Positions 1 through 13,500 of a stretch of 64,000 nt of DNA are shown here, piece by piece. The notes beneath the pieces were generated by a model. It was not told where the DNA came from. It ran no database searches and worked only from the letters and a program-made list of their open reading frames with translations. This DNA is from Apostichopus japonicus. Lineage: Eukaryota > Echinodermata > Holothuroidea > Aspidochirotida > Stichopodidae. Each line of letters begins with the position of its first letter. Position 1 is the stretch's first letter. Where the stretch lies: positions 26,525,054 through 26,589,053 of the forward strand of contig NC_092562.1 in assembly GCF_037975245.1 (NCBI RefSeq), read 5' to 3'. The position numbers were made by a program, and so were the translations under genes.

Positions 1-60
1 AACCTGTCTCTACTCTGTGCGTGTTTTTGTCCCTTCTGTTACTGTAACTTGTCATTTAGC

Positions 61-95
61 TTCTGAAGAAGATCCTGCTAGGATCGAAAAGTCAG
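61..95 (+). repeat. CTGAAGA-hairpin-GAAA motif, retroelement-like
   Basis: CTGAAGAA is followed by a 6 bp perfect stem GATCCT/AGGATC (71-76, 80-85, loop GCT) and then GAAAAG. The layout recalls the core of minimal hammerhead-like motifs found in Penelope-like elements, with one extra base before the stem. It probably marks the end of an old retroelement. Confidence 0.25.
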
Positions 96-1257
96 GCTAA
101 CTTACTTTTACACTTACTATTTAGATGTGATAACTTTGATGATGAAAAATTCAGCAAACCCAGACAAGATTTTCTATAAATAAAGTGACCGATTTTAGCA
201 ACACATTTCCAAAAGAGCATGGTTAGTAAATGCATAAACACCTTTAGATCGAGTTTTATATATATATATATTTTGGCTGTTTAGCAGTTTTGTAGACCTA
301 TACAACATAAGAAGATATTTAATGTTAAAGTAAAACTGATGATATAGGCAGTACCATACCTATATAAATGTTACACATGTCACAGACATAATGTAAGCTC
401 GGAGCCAGTGACTAATTGATTATCTCTTAATACAATCAATTCACCAGTGTTTACAGCTTGCATGAACCAACAGTATTCTCCAATTGTCCTTCCCAGAAGC
501 AAATTTTCAGAATTGTTGCAATCAAATATCCTGATTGTTTATCTATACCATGATTTAACTACAGGGTATTGTACTTGTCGAGCCAGAAGAAAAAAAACCA
601 AAAAAATGTTATTTGATCAAGGCATCTCCAGACCTGCTCAAGTCCAATTCTTAAAGATACCCTACATTTACTACCCAATAATAGGTATTTTAGAATGATT
701 TGAAGACGTTTGAGGTTCTTTACAAAATATATTACAATATTATCATGTTTATTCTGCAGTGAGAAAAATAACTAAGAAGAACAGAAGTCTCATAGCCCTG
801 TCCCTGTATGATATTCTTTAGAAATAAAAGTCAGACAATTCCTAATCCCCCTTTTAGGATCCAACATCATGATCCAAAATAGATCTCTTATGAGGCACCC
901 TTATCACTTTGCTTCTACAACTTGTTTGACATATTTAATTGCTTTAATTAACCAAATAGTCAGCAGGAGAAGCACATCAAAAATGTTTCAAAATGTACAC
1001 AATTCAGCAACAATATGAAATCATAAGCCAACAGCGTTTAGCTACACGGTAAGCCATTATTAAGTATCATAGTATTTGTTTGCCACGTTCAGAGTGTTTT
1101 TTAGTAATATATGAATCAAAGCTAATATCATTTGAAAATGGCAAGAGTTGTAAGTTCACTTTAGAAAATGTAAAAAAAAACTTAATTTTGATATTAGGAG
1201 TTTGAATATGAACATGTACTAATGTAATCAATGTAAAACATATAACAGTTATCTTAC

Positions 1258-1548
1258 CATAATGAGACAAGGTTGTGTTTAGCCAGGCAAAACCTGATAT
1301 CACACAATAGTATGTCGTCCCAGCTTGAGCATCAGTGGTTGTAAATATTGATCCTCTTTGAATGAAACCAGCCCTATTGCTAGCTGCGGTAAGGCTACTT
1401 GATGCCTGCAATGGTGTAGAACTGAGATCCATAGTTTGGGACAGGACAACTGTGTACTTTGGAGAGTTCTGCTGTAACTCCTCAACCCAACATGTAACTG
1501 ACCACTGTGTACCAGGATTGGTTTTACTGCCAGTAACATTAATAATTC
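1258..1548 (-). CDS. Gene B exon 9: third Ig-like domain
   Basis: 291 nt, phase 1 to 1; acceptor ttacattcag|GAATTA, donor TCTCATTATG|gtaaga. It encodes an Ig-like domain with WSVTCWVE and AGTTYYCVISG as its two cysteine strands. The paralogous exon is 62193-62480; the two differ by an extra codon here (VEELQQ versus VEVQQ) and a few substitutions. The next exon would lie outside the window. Confidence 0.84.
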
Positions 1549-4500
1549 CTGAATGTAAAGAAAATAAGGCTGTATAAATTAAAAGAAAATATTCAATAAA
1601 CAAATATTGTATTAATATCTGTAAAGTAAAAAAAATGGATGATTATTTGCTACCATAACTGTTTCATTGCCAAGCTGTGGTATGAGTCGGATGGTGTGAC
1701 CTTAGATACCATTTCCTAACAACACTATATATGCCGTTATTTGTGTGTATTGTGTATTTGTATACAAACACGTGTCATTGTAGTGGGGTGAAGGTGAGAG
1801 TTAGTGATATTGAATGGAGAGGTCTTTGTTACTGCAACATTTTGAAGTTATTTCGGTCATGAAGAATAAACTATGGCATTTGGTCCTATAATGTAGACCA
1901 AAGCTAGGTGGTATTGTGTTATGTTTATAAACAGTACTCTAGCTAGCATGTGCCTGCAATATAAAAAAAGATATGATGACTAAAACAATCAGATCTGATT
2001 CGAACCAAGCTGTCAATCACGAATCATGCCTGTTTTGGACGTGACGGAGAATACACAGAGTCCTGGACACTGATTAATCAAACTGAACAACCTTTCAACG
2101 TACCGTTACTGTATCCTTGCCTAGTTAGCGAAATTTTACAAACATACGGAACACCGGAAGGCCTAATGAAAGATTAATCTAACAAAAACACACGTAGGCC
2201 TTTGGTCTATCATTACAAATTTAACACCCTCTGGTCTATCAAAAACTGCTTGCTCAATTTCTTGGCCCTGGTTTATCGTCATCCAAAACAAGTTATGTAT
2301 GCCATACACCGCCATAGCATATAATGAAATGCCACAATAATAACGTTTCAAGTGCCTATGTTGCAAGAGCTGAAGTAATACAGATAATGCCGGGTCGTTG
2401 CAAATAAATACAATTAACATTTCTAGCTTGTAAATTTTTGCACAATGTTTTTTACTCAAATGTGTTCAAACGTTACCTGTCTTGTTCAATTCGAGAATAA
2501 CGAACCAAAGTGAGAAGTTTACGTAGAGAAGTTAACATATTGTTTCGAAGAAGTATGGTATGCAAGGAAATCTTTTTGATTGATGTGTGCAGCAGGCGCG
2601 GCGGAACAGACAAAATTTGGGGGGGGGGGGCTAATGTGTGGAGACTATCTAAGCGGAGTGCCACCATCAGTTGGCGCGGAGCGTACAAGAAAATTTTGGG
2701 TTTTTTCAAACCCCAGATGGCCGGAAACGGAACTTCCCGAGTGTTTTATGCTGCGAATACCTACCCCTAAAATATGGGTCCCAAGCCTGCAATTTCTCAG
2801 ATTGCACGTAAAAGTCTGTTAAAACATTGTAATTTGTATATTTGATGGTGTTTTAAGAGAGTAGCTATTACTCGTAGTGTACTCGTAAAGACGTTTTTGA
2901 GTGTGGTAAGGGCAGTGGCAGGGCTAGGGGAATTGGTCAGGGGGCGCAAGCATGGTCTGTAGGGGCGCTTTCGACACTATCTAAGCGGAGCGCCACCACA
3001 GGTTGGCGCGGAGCGTACAGACAATTTTGAGTAAAGATACTCCCTAGATTGCAGGAAATGACCCTATCCGGGCCTTGCTAATTTGCAGATAAACGGAGAA
3101 TAAATAGGTGTCTCTACGCCATTTTGTCGGAAAATTACACCAACAGAATATGACAAATGTCAATAGGTATATGAGAGCGCAATAAAATAGTCAATAATCG
3201 CGAATAAGTAAAAAGTAGTGAAAAGCTCAAAAGGGCACCAGCAGTCCATTTGAGTCCGTCAGCGGGGGGGGGGGGGGCATCCGCCCCCTGACTGTATATA
3301 TGGACGCTCCGCCACTAAGTAAGGGGATGTTGGAGAACTGGCTGAAATGAGGCAAGTCATTGGCCTAAGACGAAGTTGTGTTACGCTTACCGGTACTCAC
3401 ACTCACTGCTTCCACTTTTCACGGGGCGTGAAGACACGGTTGGGGTGACAATGTGGTCTATAGCCAGGGGAAGGGCCAAGGGTCCCCCAGCAATTACTAA
3501 AATGATTACACCTATATAGTATACTTGTGCATCGGACAGATCAACAAGTATGCATTGAAAAATGGGCAGATGCACGTTTCGGAGCCTTGGTAAATATTGG
3601 GGGCTTATCATGCATTTGCCCCCTCAACTTTTCAAGCCCCCCCAGTTCCGCCGCCACTGGTGTGCAGAATTAAGTGTTCCCCGCAACACTTTTTTGCAAA
3701 TCCGTGTCTGGATTATTCCTGCGTAGCCATCCTGTGAATTTTGTTGTGAAGAGTGTATGTTCAGCTGGCATTCACCAGCCAGTCATGTTAATGATGTAGC
3801 GGGCTAGTAATCCCAATATTGTAGCGTGCAATGCGTAATGCAATAATTACTGTACAGAGTTTAACTATTTGGCAATCTGTGCAATGCACTTAATGCCTAC
3901 CCATTGCCTTGCAGGGCAAACAATTGTAGAATATTAACAAAAATTGTCAAATAGTACCAAAAAAAATGTAAATTCAACCATAATGAGTGGTGCTCTTCAA
4001 GATGCTACACACCATCAACAAATTACCTTTTTGACATCTGGATGGAGGTAAATCAATCCACTGATGCTTGCAGCATCCAACACATTCTCCTGTTACTCTA
4101 TCACATGCATCAGAGTCACAGTGACACTCATCTGTGCAGTTATCACCGAAGAAGCCGGCTAGACATTCTGAAATGAGAAAAAGCAGTATTACTGAGGTAG
4201 AAAGGGTCTACAGATAAGTTACAGTGTCATTTATCTGAGATGAAAGAAAGCTTCTACAACAGCTGGGCTTAAATCAAAGCAGGCACATAACCAAAAAAGA
4301 TCGGTGATTGGTATTCTAGCATTTCCCATCTGTAAATGGTTCAAATGAGTTAGTGGGACAGTCCAGACTAAGATAAGATAAGATAAGTAGAACTTTATTA
4401 CTCCAAAGAAGGAAATTAAGATCTTGCACATAAAATGTAAAAAGACAGTACAAAAATATGGCTATGTTACAAATACGAAAAACAGGGATAGAACGGAACG

Positions 4501-7500
4501 ATAAAACATTAAACAACCGAACAATAAAACACACATAGGCAGGACCTAAGCTCATGTTATCATTGTAAAGCCTTATTGCACGTGGAATAAACGAATTGCG
4601 ATGACGGTTGGTTCTCATGGGTGGGAGAAGCAGTCTGCCAGTGCCCCTAGTTATGATATTATCGTGCAGATAACAGTGAAGCGGGTGATCATGGTCATTC
4701 CAAACAATGTCTAGTTTGTTTTGGAGCAAGCACACATAAATTTCCTCAACTGTTGATTGGGGGTCTCCAATGACTCTACCCGCTTTACGAATAATGCTGT
4801 CAATACGGTCTCTGTCAGTCCCCGTGGCGTTCCCGCCCCAACCGACGAAACAATACCGCCATACGCCACAGATAGTAGCATTGTAAAAAATATCCATTAT
4901 AGAAGTACGGACGTTAAAACTGGCCATCTTATTTAAACAATACAACCTGCTATTCAGCTTCTTGATTAGAGCATCCACCTGACTACTCACAACCATTTAT
5001 ACCAAACCCACCACCAACACATAGTTGAACTAGAGGAAATGGTATGAACTATGTAAGTTCTAACAAAATAGAACAGTTAATTTTGAAACGCAATATGAAA
5101 CCCTCATTACAGATGACAATAAGAAAAAAAAAATGGGGGGGATCCACCTTTTAAAAAAAAACATGTGCCTTCACTCCTTCTAAAGTCTAACAGAGAGCTA
5201 TAAGGCTACTATCCTTAGCTGTTAGTTTCAAGATGACATCTACATTCCTTAATCTCTCATAGTATGTACAGTTTCAGTGACAAAAAAAGCCTAATATTTG
5301 CGCAAATCTTTGCATGAATCTAACTTTAGGCCAGTCATTTGTAAGAAGTGTGACCTCCAATTTATGTTCAAGAAAAGACATTGGTTATTATTACTACACT
5401 ACTATTCTCACCAATTTATATAAAGTTATTCATTTTAAAGATGAAGTAAAAATAGAAACCTGTAGCTACATATATTTAATATACACAACATGATATATGA
5501 GAGACAAAGCTAATTAATAAATGTCTTTTTAGGCAAGTTTCTGATGCTTTTTCTGCTGACTGCATCTTGAAGAAGAACAGTATGAATGCTAAAACAAATG
5601 GCCTTTGTTTGAAAGTAAACATCCCAAATAAGTAGAGAAAGAAACATGTTAACATTAATTGAACAGATGGCCTTTGCTTGAAAGTAAACATCCCAAGTAA
5701 TTAGAGAAGAAAAAACCTGTTAACATTAATTGAAAATGTATGAGGATAGACTAGTGCACTTAGAAATTACCTAGACAGGACTGGCTATTTGGATCCAACA
5801 CTGAACCTGGAGCACAGCTGGTACCTACACATCTTCCTGAAAGCTTATCACAAACAGCGCCATCAAGACACAGACATTTCTCTGTACATTGGTTACCATA
5901 GTAACCCATTGGACAATCATCAGGAACTATGGACAAATAAAATAATCATATCACTAACAGGCTGCATGATTTACACATGTTTGTTTTGTTTTATATTATC
6001 TGACTGTTTGGATGATATACCATTAGTCATAACATTATATTGATTCTTTATCTGCAGGTAAATGTTTGTAAACAAGATCTGAAAGTATTAATCAGAATGA
6101 AAAAAAAATGCATTGTGGTTTCAATGATGTAACACGAGCACTTATAGAGAGGGTGTACAAAATACTTGATCTTAGTACTACAGTGAAAAGCAGTGTGATC
6201 TGACAAACAATACATTCACAATGACACAGGCTGTCCTGAAATGACCGTTGACCTCAACAACATGCTTCTTGTACTAAATGTGATACATAAACATTCTAAA
6301 TATGACATCTGTCCTTGTTGAAACATTGTATAAAACATGGTTTCACAATTTGACCCCTGGTGTATTCAAACGACCATTGACCTCCGCCCTCAACATAGGG
6401 CTACTTTGTACTCAATGTGACCAGTACAATTACATACCAAATATGCTATCTATCCAAGCTGCACTTGCGATATTATGTTTAGGAAGGTGTGTTAGTGTAC
6501 AGAAACAGGTAGGAGGGGAGAAAGTAAATATTTGGCATATGTCGACTTCAAATGACCTTTGACCTCCACCAAAAGCAATAACAGGCTCCTTAAATTTGAT
6601 ATGGTACATCTACAAACCTCTGCCCAAGGTTCCCGTCTTGCAATAGCATGTTTAAAAGGCTTAAACAATATGACCCCTGTTGACATTAAAATTAGACCTT
6701 TGACCAGCACAAATACATTTAGCTACTTGTAGTCAATGTGGTACTTCTACACACAAAATATGAGGTCTGTCCAAGCTTCCCTTTTGAGTTATTGTGTTTA
6801 CAAGGTTTTCAAAATTTGACCAATTGTGACCCAAAATGAACATTGACCTCCACCGAAAACTATCGCCTCCTTTATTGAATGTGGTCCATATACATATTAA
6901 ATATGAGGTCTGCACAAGCTTACCTTCTTGAGATATCATGTTTACAAGGTTTTCAAAATGTGGCACCTGTTGACACTAAATGACCTTTGACCAGCACAAA
7001 AACAATTGGCTTCTTCTAGTCAATGTGGTACTTCTACACACCAAATATGAGGTCTGTCCAAGTTTCCCTTCCTGATATATCGTGTTTACAGGTTTTCAAA
7101 ATTTGACCAACGGTGACCACAAATGACCTCAGACCTCCACATAAAACAATAGGCTCCTTGTACTCAATATGACTCTTCTACATACTACATATGAAATTGG
7201 TTCGACCCTCCCCTCTTAGATATCGTGTTTACATGCTGGGCGTCACAAATGCACGCACGCACACACACGCACCCATCATGAATCCAAAGATTACGATTAT
7301 CGTCGAAACCAAAAACAAGAATGTTGTCATGTCAACACTGACACACCAACATATACACTTCTTCCAGTAAATTTTGATGAGTCACCTGTGCATTGCAACT
7401 TTAGCACCATCACATGATATCATCAACATACACTGTCATACAAATGTTTGTACAGTAGCTGGCATGAACATGTTGGCGGCTGACATTTATCTGCTACATG

Positions 7501-10500
7501 CACCGGAGTAAAGAAACAAATGTAATCCAAAGACACACTGTCTATGTCATGATTGTTAATTACATAAACAAAACAAACTCTCTATAAATCCTTTGTACTG
7601 AGACACAATTTCATGTATACTAAACCCTTCCATAGCAGCTTAGCAACAAAAATTTCCACAATAGTAGTGTTTCTATGTTCCATGTCATTACTATCAGAAT
7701 TAAGAAAGAAAAAGGAAGAAAAAGAAAGTCTGTAGTAAAGTTTGTGGTTTCTTGTCATACAATTGTTCATGTGTTTGAAATGATGAACAGCAACTGCGAT
7801 TAATGTTAGAAAGAACATATATCTAATCTATCTGAGTTCCACATCCTGTAACAATTACAGACACACAATTGTTCAAATTCACTAAATGGACTTAACAAAC
7901 CATGAATACACAGATATGGATTGCTTAGTACATATATACAAGTTATTAGGTCTTGACAAAAAATTCTTTGAATTCACTCAATATAAATAATTTAATAGGC
8001 TCTCTTTTTTGTACATGTAGAAAACACCTCTCTTAATCTGGAACATGTATCAGGGTACATAGATGATCTGTGATGCCATCATGGTAAAAAACCTTTTACT
8101 TATACGCTATTATAATCTTCATGTTGAGTTATCCTTAAAATATGATACATTTGGAAGTTTGCTCAGCTGTAAATATTGTCTATTAAATTAATCAAACAAT
8201 TCAATGTCTTTTTGGAAATACTATTTTCCTCTGTGGATAAGTGATACAATATTATTCAGCCTAATTGACGTGATGACATCATTAATTCTGCATTGGCAAA
8301 ATATCACCAACTTAATTTAATTGAAATCCTTCAACGTACAAGTTGCTAACAGGATGTGGTTTCAACTTCAAGGTGCAGACAATGTCTATAGTTGTTGACC
8401 TTTGGAATATCCTTTGATTAACTTCCTTATTGCACAAAATTCATAGCTGTAAATTTGCTGTGGTAAGTTTCTGACAAATAGCGGACTGTGAGTGACCTTT
8501 TTTTAGTCAACTTGGGGTTAAAATTCCCATCAATGTAATCATCACACCTGGCAAAGCTATACAAAATCAATGCACTGAGTAACTATAGTGTCTACAGTTC
8601 TAGAGTGTGTGCTTAAACAGACTGCATAAAGAATATACATGGAAGTAAAGGAGGAAATACAAGTTTCAACTGCTTGTATTTAGTATGAGTCAAAGCAATG
8701 CAAAGTGATTAGGTATACATTTAAACCCTCTTTAATGACATGTGTGAAGCTGGCTGCATGGCTGGTTTATAACTACACAGAAATAAACTTACAGGTGGAT
8801 ATTTTACAACAGCTCGCTTGATATAACTAACTGCTATATGTGCAATCCTTGCTCTATACATACATAAATACCATGTTACAGTTGTATTTATCATATATCT
8901 TATAAAAATATAACCTGACTGATAATTCCAATGAAAGCATCCAACTTACTCTGACAATTACTCCCACTCCATGTATCTTGGCAGCCTCCAGTACCACAAA
9001 CACCTGTAAATCTGTTACAACTGCCTTGATTCTCACAGTGACAATCTTGTAAACAGCCAGCCCCATATTTACCTGGTTCGCACTCTGTAAACAAAACAAT
9101 ATAAGACTTGAGTGTTAGCTATTTTACACTTTAATAGATTTGACTCATAAAAATTATTTGTATGATCACAAATATAGAATGTCTGTACAAAAGGAGAGAG
9201 TACTATAAATCAGACTTAGATTACAGCAATTTCAATGCAAGAATATTTGCTATCCCATCAATTGTATCAATTTCACATATGCTTGACAAAAATTGAATTT
9301 TCATGATGCAATAAAATTATGTCACAAAGATAATTGGACACAGCTAGATGGAGTAAATTAAGCTGTGAATTGAAAGAATATATCTTTAAAATCCAGCTAT
9401 TGGTAAAAACAAGACCAGAATTAGGAACAGGTATCAAGACTAAGATTTAAGCTATCATAAGACCCTGCAATTCCTTGAACCAAGTTCAACCAACCATTCA
9501 TATTATCGTATAATAATTTACACTTAAATACTTATACTATTAATGGTAGCCTGAAATTTGCTTGAATTTTAGCTTCTTTGAAACTTCCTCTCTGGTTTCC
9601 TTTCATGCAGTGACAATGTCACCGCTTCATCATATATACATGGTATACTTGTTATTATGCTTATATGAATTCTGTTAATATACTCTAAATTTCTCAACAT
9701 GTGTTTCTACACTGCACCACTGATTTGATAGGCAAATGAAATTAATTGTATCAAATACTGTTATAGCACAAAATTGATTTAGGCTATCATATAGACTCTG
9801 CATTTCTCTCAACCGATTCCATCCAACCATTCATATTATCGTATAATTCTTTACATTTAAATACTTATACTTTTCAAGGTAGCCAGAAAATTGTTTTCAT
9901 TTTTGTTTCTTTGAAACTTCCTCCCTGGTTTCCTTTCATGCAGTGACAATGACAACGCTTTATCATACATGTCATACTTGTTATAATGATTATATGAATT
10001 CTGTTAATATACTCTAAATTTTCTCATCATGTGGTTTCATACTGCACCACTGAGTTGATAGGCAAAGGAAATGAATTGAATACTGTTAAAGCACAAAATT
10101 GTATACACGAATAAGTGTACGCTGAAACACTATGCAGTACACTATACTGCACTTGATTCACATACTGAAACATGAAATGAACTATCTGCACGTTTTAAAA
10201 TAAATTGTACATCCAGATTTCGACAAATACATGTGAAAATTACAGGTTTATCTGCACATAGCTCATAGCAATAAGGTCATTCTTTCTCAATCTAAATACC
10301 ATGGCTCACATTTGCAGCCTCTAGATTGGTTGAAAATCACTTCCAAGAAAAAAAAAACATCAGCAAAATACTCACCCACTGAACAACTAAGATCTCTGAA
10401 TCCAGAGTTACATCTGCAACCAAAAGGATCTATGAGACAAAACAGTCTCCCACGGCAACCATCATCACCTGCTCCATTTCCTATGCTACACTCAAACTCA

Positions 10501-13500
10501 CAAGAATAGCCAAACTTGTTAGGACCACACCCTGAAAGAAAATATTCTTTTCAGTGTTTTACATTTAATGCAAAATTAATCAGCATTTTCAGACTGAACT
10601 TAAGAAAACCACACTTGATAGTTTAAAAAAAAAAAACTGTATTCCATGTTGTTCCACGTACAGTGTGTCAAGAGAGATCTTAATCAACTCTCATTTGCTA
10701 CTGTACCTGTGACACCACCATGATTATTGTACAGACTATATACTGTATACACATGTGTATACAGTATATAGTCTGCACAGCCACATGTACAGTTTTCTGG
10801 CATATACGTGATTGGAACGGTAGTATAGAGTTACTTATTCATAATACTGCTTCCCTTGATATGAATACTGTGAGAAAATGTTGGCTATTTCAGCATCTGG
10901 TTTGTTTCCAAAAGAAGAAATGTAGCTCCAGTTCCTCTCATTCATATCCATATTTCAGGAGCATCTATTTAGTAAAATGTGGCTTGGCTTGTATAGATGT
11001 CATTAAATCTAAATGTAGTGGTTTTAATGGAGAGCTATGCCTTTAAACATTGATTTGGGCATAAAGGATGATAAATCCAAGGTGCTACAGTACAAGTTTA
11101 AGGACTACACTAAGTCAATAACAAGATTACCTGGGAACCAAATTAATGTTAACCTTCACCCCAAAAATGGTTAATGGATGGTCTCTTGAGAACACTACTA
11201 TCAAAAGATTTGGTAAGAACTCCCAAGTTGGTGGATGCTTTTCATAAATATTACAAACTATTACTTAGTTTTCCTTGGAGGTATGGCAAGAGGAGGAATA
11301 ACCAACATAGTGTCCCACATGGCCTCTCACTGTCATGCAAACAAAACCTCAAGAGAACAAGTTCACAGACATCTGTACAAACCTATCAGACAGTTTTGTC
11401 CCATGAACCCCGGGGCACAGATACATCTCCCAGTTTCATCATCACAAACTCCTCCATTGTAACAATTATCACAGATACCGGTACATCCTGGTGGACCCCA
11501 TCTACCAGAACTACAAGCTGTTAACAGAAAGTAAAACCAGGGAGAACAAAGTGGAGGAAATAATAAAAGGGTGGTAGCATGTGGTATTCCTTGGGCGTTC
11601 CTTTGGGGGGGGGGGGGATGGAGGTGGAGATGGAGACAGTTGTGGTTATTTTTTTGCTTATTGATTCAAAGCAAAATTCATTAAAGGCATGTACAGTCTG
11701 AGCACTTCAAAAATGCTATCGTCAAATACGTTAACTTTCACATTTCTTTGACTTAATTGTGAAAAAGAAGCAGAAATAGTTTGTGAGACATCATCATTTA
11801 AAGACTAGGTCTTTCGATCACAATATATTTTACTCTTCATACATGCAAAAAGTATTCTCCAAATTAGAAAAAAAAAACTATGGGGCATATTGCTGGATGT
11901 CGGCCGGCTGTAACCTAATGAAACAGACGTTGCTCACATTATTTTGCCAAGTTCCTCCTTTGAGACATATAAGAACACATCATGTCAACATCAGTCCTAC
12001 CTTGGCCCCTCCATGCCTCTGTTCATTTGACATGGATTGACCAATGTACATAAAATATTGGTGAAAAAGACTAAAATATTTGTGATTTAAGTTGTATCAC
12101 AAGCTTCAAGTACTTTATAAACCCATCAAGAAATTACAAACTTCTTATAGGAGGATTCAGTGTTTGAAGTCGCCAACACTGTGTTTTATCCTGTCATGGC
12201 AGTTTCTGCTGTTCATTCACTACTCTGTCAATTATTACTACTATGTTCATTCTCATTCATACATATTCACTATTTATCGAGTACTTGCCTGAAGAAATAT
12301 GTTTAACATGTTTTTTTTCGGCAGCCTTTTTTAATTTAAATTTCCATTAGCCTACTTCATAATTCATGACCGTTTCAAAACAGCCAGTATAGAACCGCAC
12401 ATACAATAACATGATGTACAGGTGGCCATCTTGCTTCTTGCCAGGTTCGTAGTTATAGGGTTAGGTTACATTTGTGTGAGACCCACACTCGACCTCAGTT
12501 GTGAAATTCATTAATTACTAAACAGCGGAGCTAATGAGTTTGCAAGATTTCAATGTTAATGTGCGATTGATTCATGGTAATTTCATAATGGAAGTCAGTC
12601 ATATTAATGACATGATCAGGTATTAACAGTAATGTGTGATTGATTCAGGGCAATTTCATCATGGAGTAGAGGTTCAAAATGAATACAATATTCCAACTTT
12701 ATGCTGCATCAGAAAAAAAAATACATAGCATTATGATATTTTGGTCACCTTATTGATTTGACATGCAAGACAAGTTTATGTATTTTTCTGAGTTTGTACT
12801 GTGAATAAGACCTACAGCAGGATTTTTGTTAATTGTTAGGTCACAGAATAGCTACACATACCAAATAGTGCAACCAAGCGGGAATGTGGATATCAGTTTG
12901 TTTAACAAATTATCGGACTTCAACCAGTGTTGATGACAATGACATAATATGTTTTGTAATCAACCAAAACAAGAGGTTGAACCAAAACAAAAGTGTGATA
13001 TCCCAAAATATTCCAAGGATCAATTTTAGTTGGCACTGTACATGCTCATATGAAACCTTTCCTTGGGATACAGCTGCACAGTGGCATTCCAAAGGGGTCA
13101 AGTGCTCTCCCAATGTTTGGCCACCCTCAATGATAAAATTTTGCCATGTTAAAAAAAGAAGAGACATTTTTTGATTAAGTACTAATTGTAATTTAGCTAT
13201 GTTTACCTACAAAATTCTGCTGATATTAAGTACCTGAAATGATGAAAATTTCATTACCTACATTCTCCCCCTCACACCTTGCCCCCCCCCCTCCCCCACA
13301 CAAATTTTGCTCTAAGTTTGCTTTGCCAACTCTCCTTCCACCCCTTCTTCCAAATATGTTATGAAGCCACTGCAGCTACTGTACACTACTGTACATACGA
13401 TGCAGAATATATATCCCAATCAATGTTATATCAGTAACATAACTCATTTAGAATGATAATTAGCCGTCTAGGCCACTTTGACAAATGCACTCAGGGTATA

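Larger units (their letters stand above)
160..4167. repeat. Left copy of a segmental duplication
   Basis: Introns and exons of this segment align with 51240-51542 plus 61424-64000. Examples are the cagacaagattttctataaa stretch near 165, the Ig exon, the ctagctagcatgtgcctgcaat stretch near 1940 and the EGF exon. Similarity extends through introns, so the duplication is fairly recent. Only this copy carries the 2593-3659 insertion. Confidence 0.85.
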
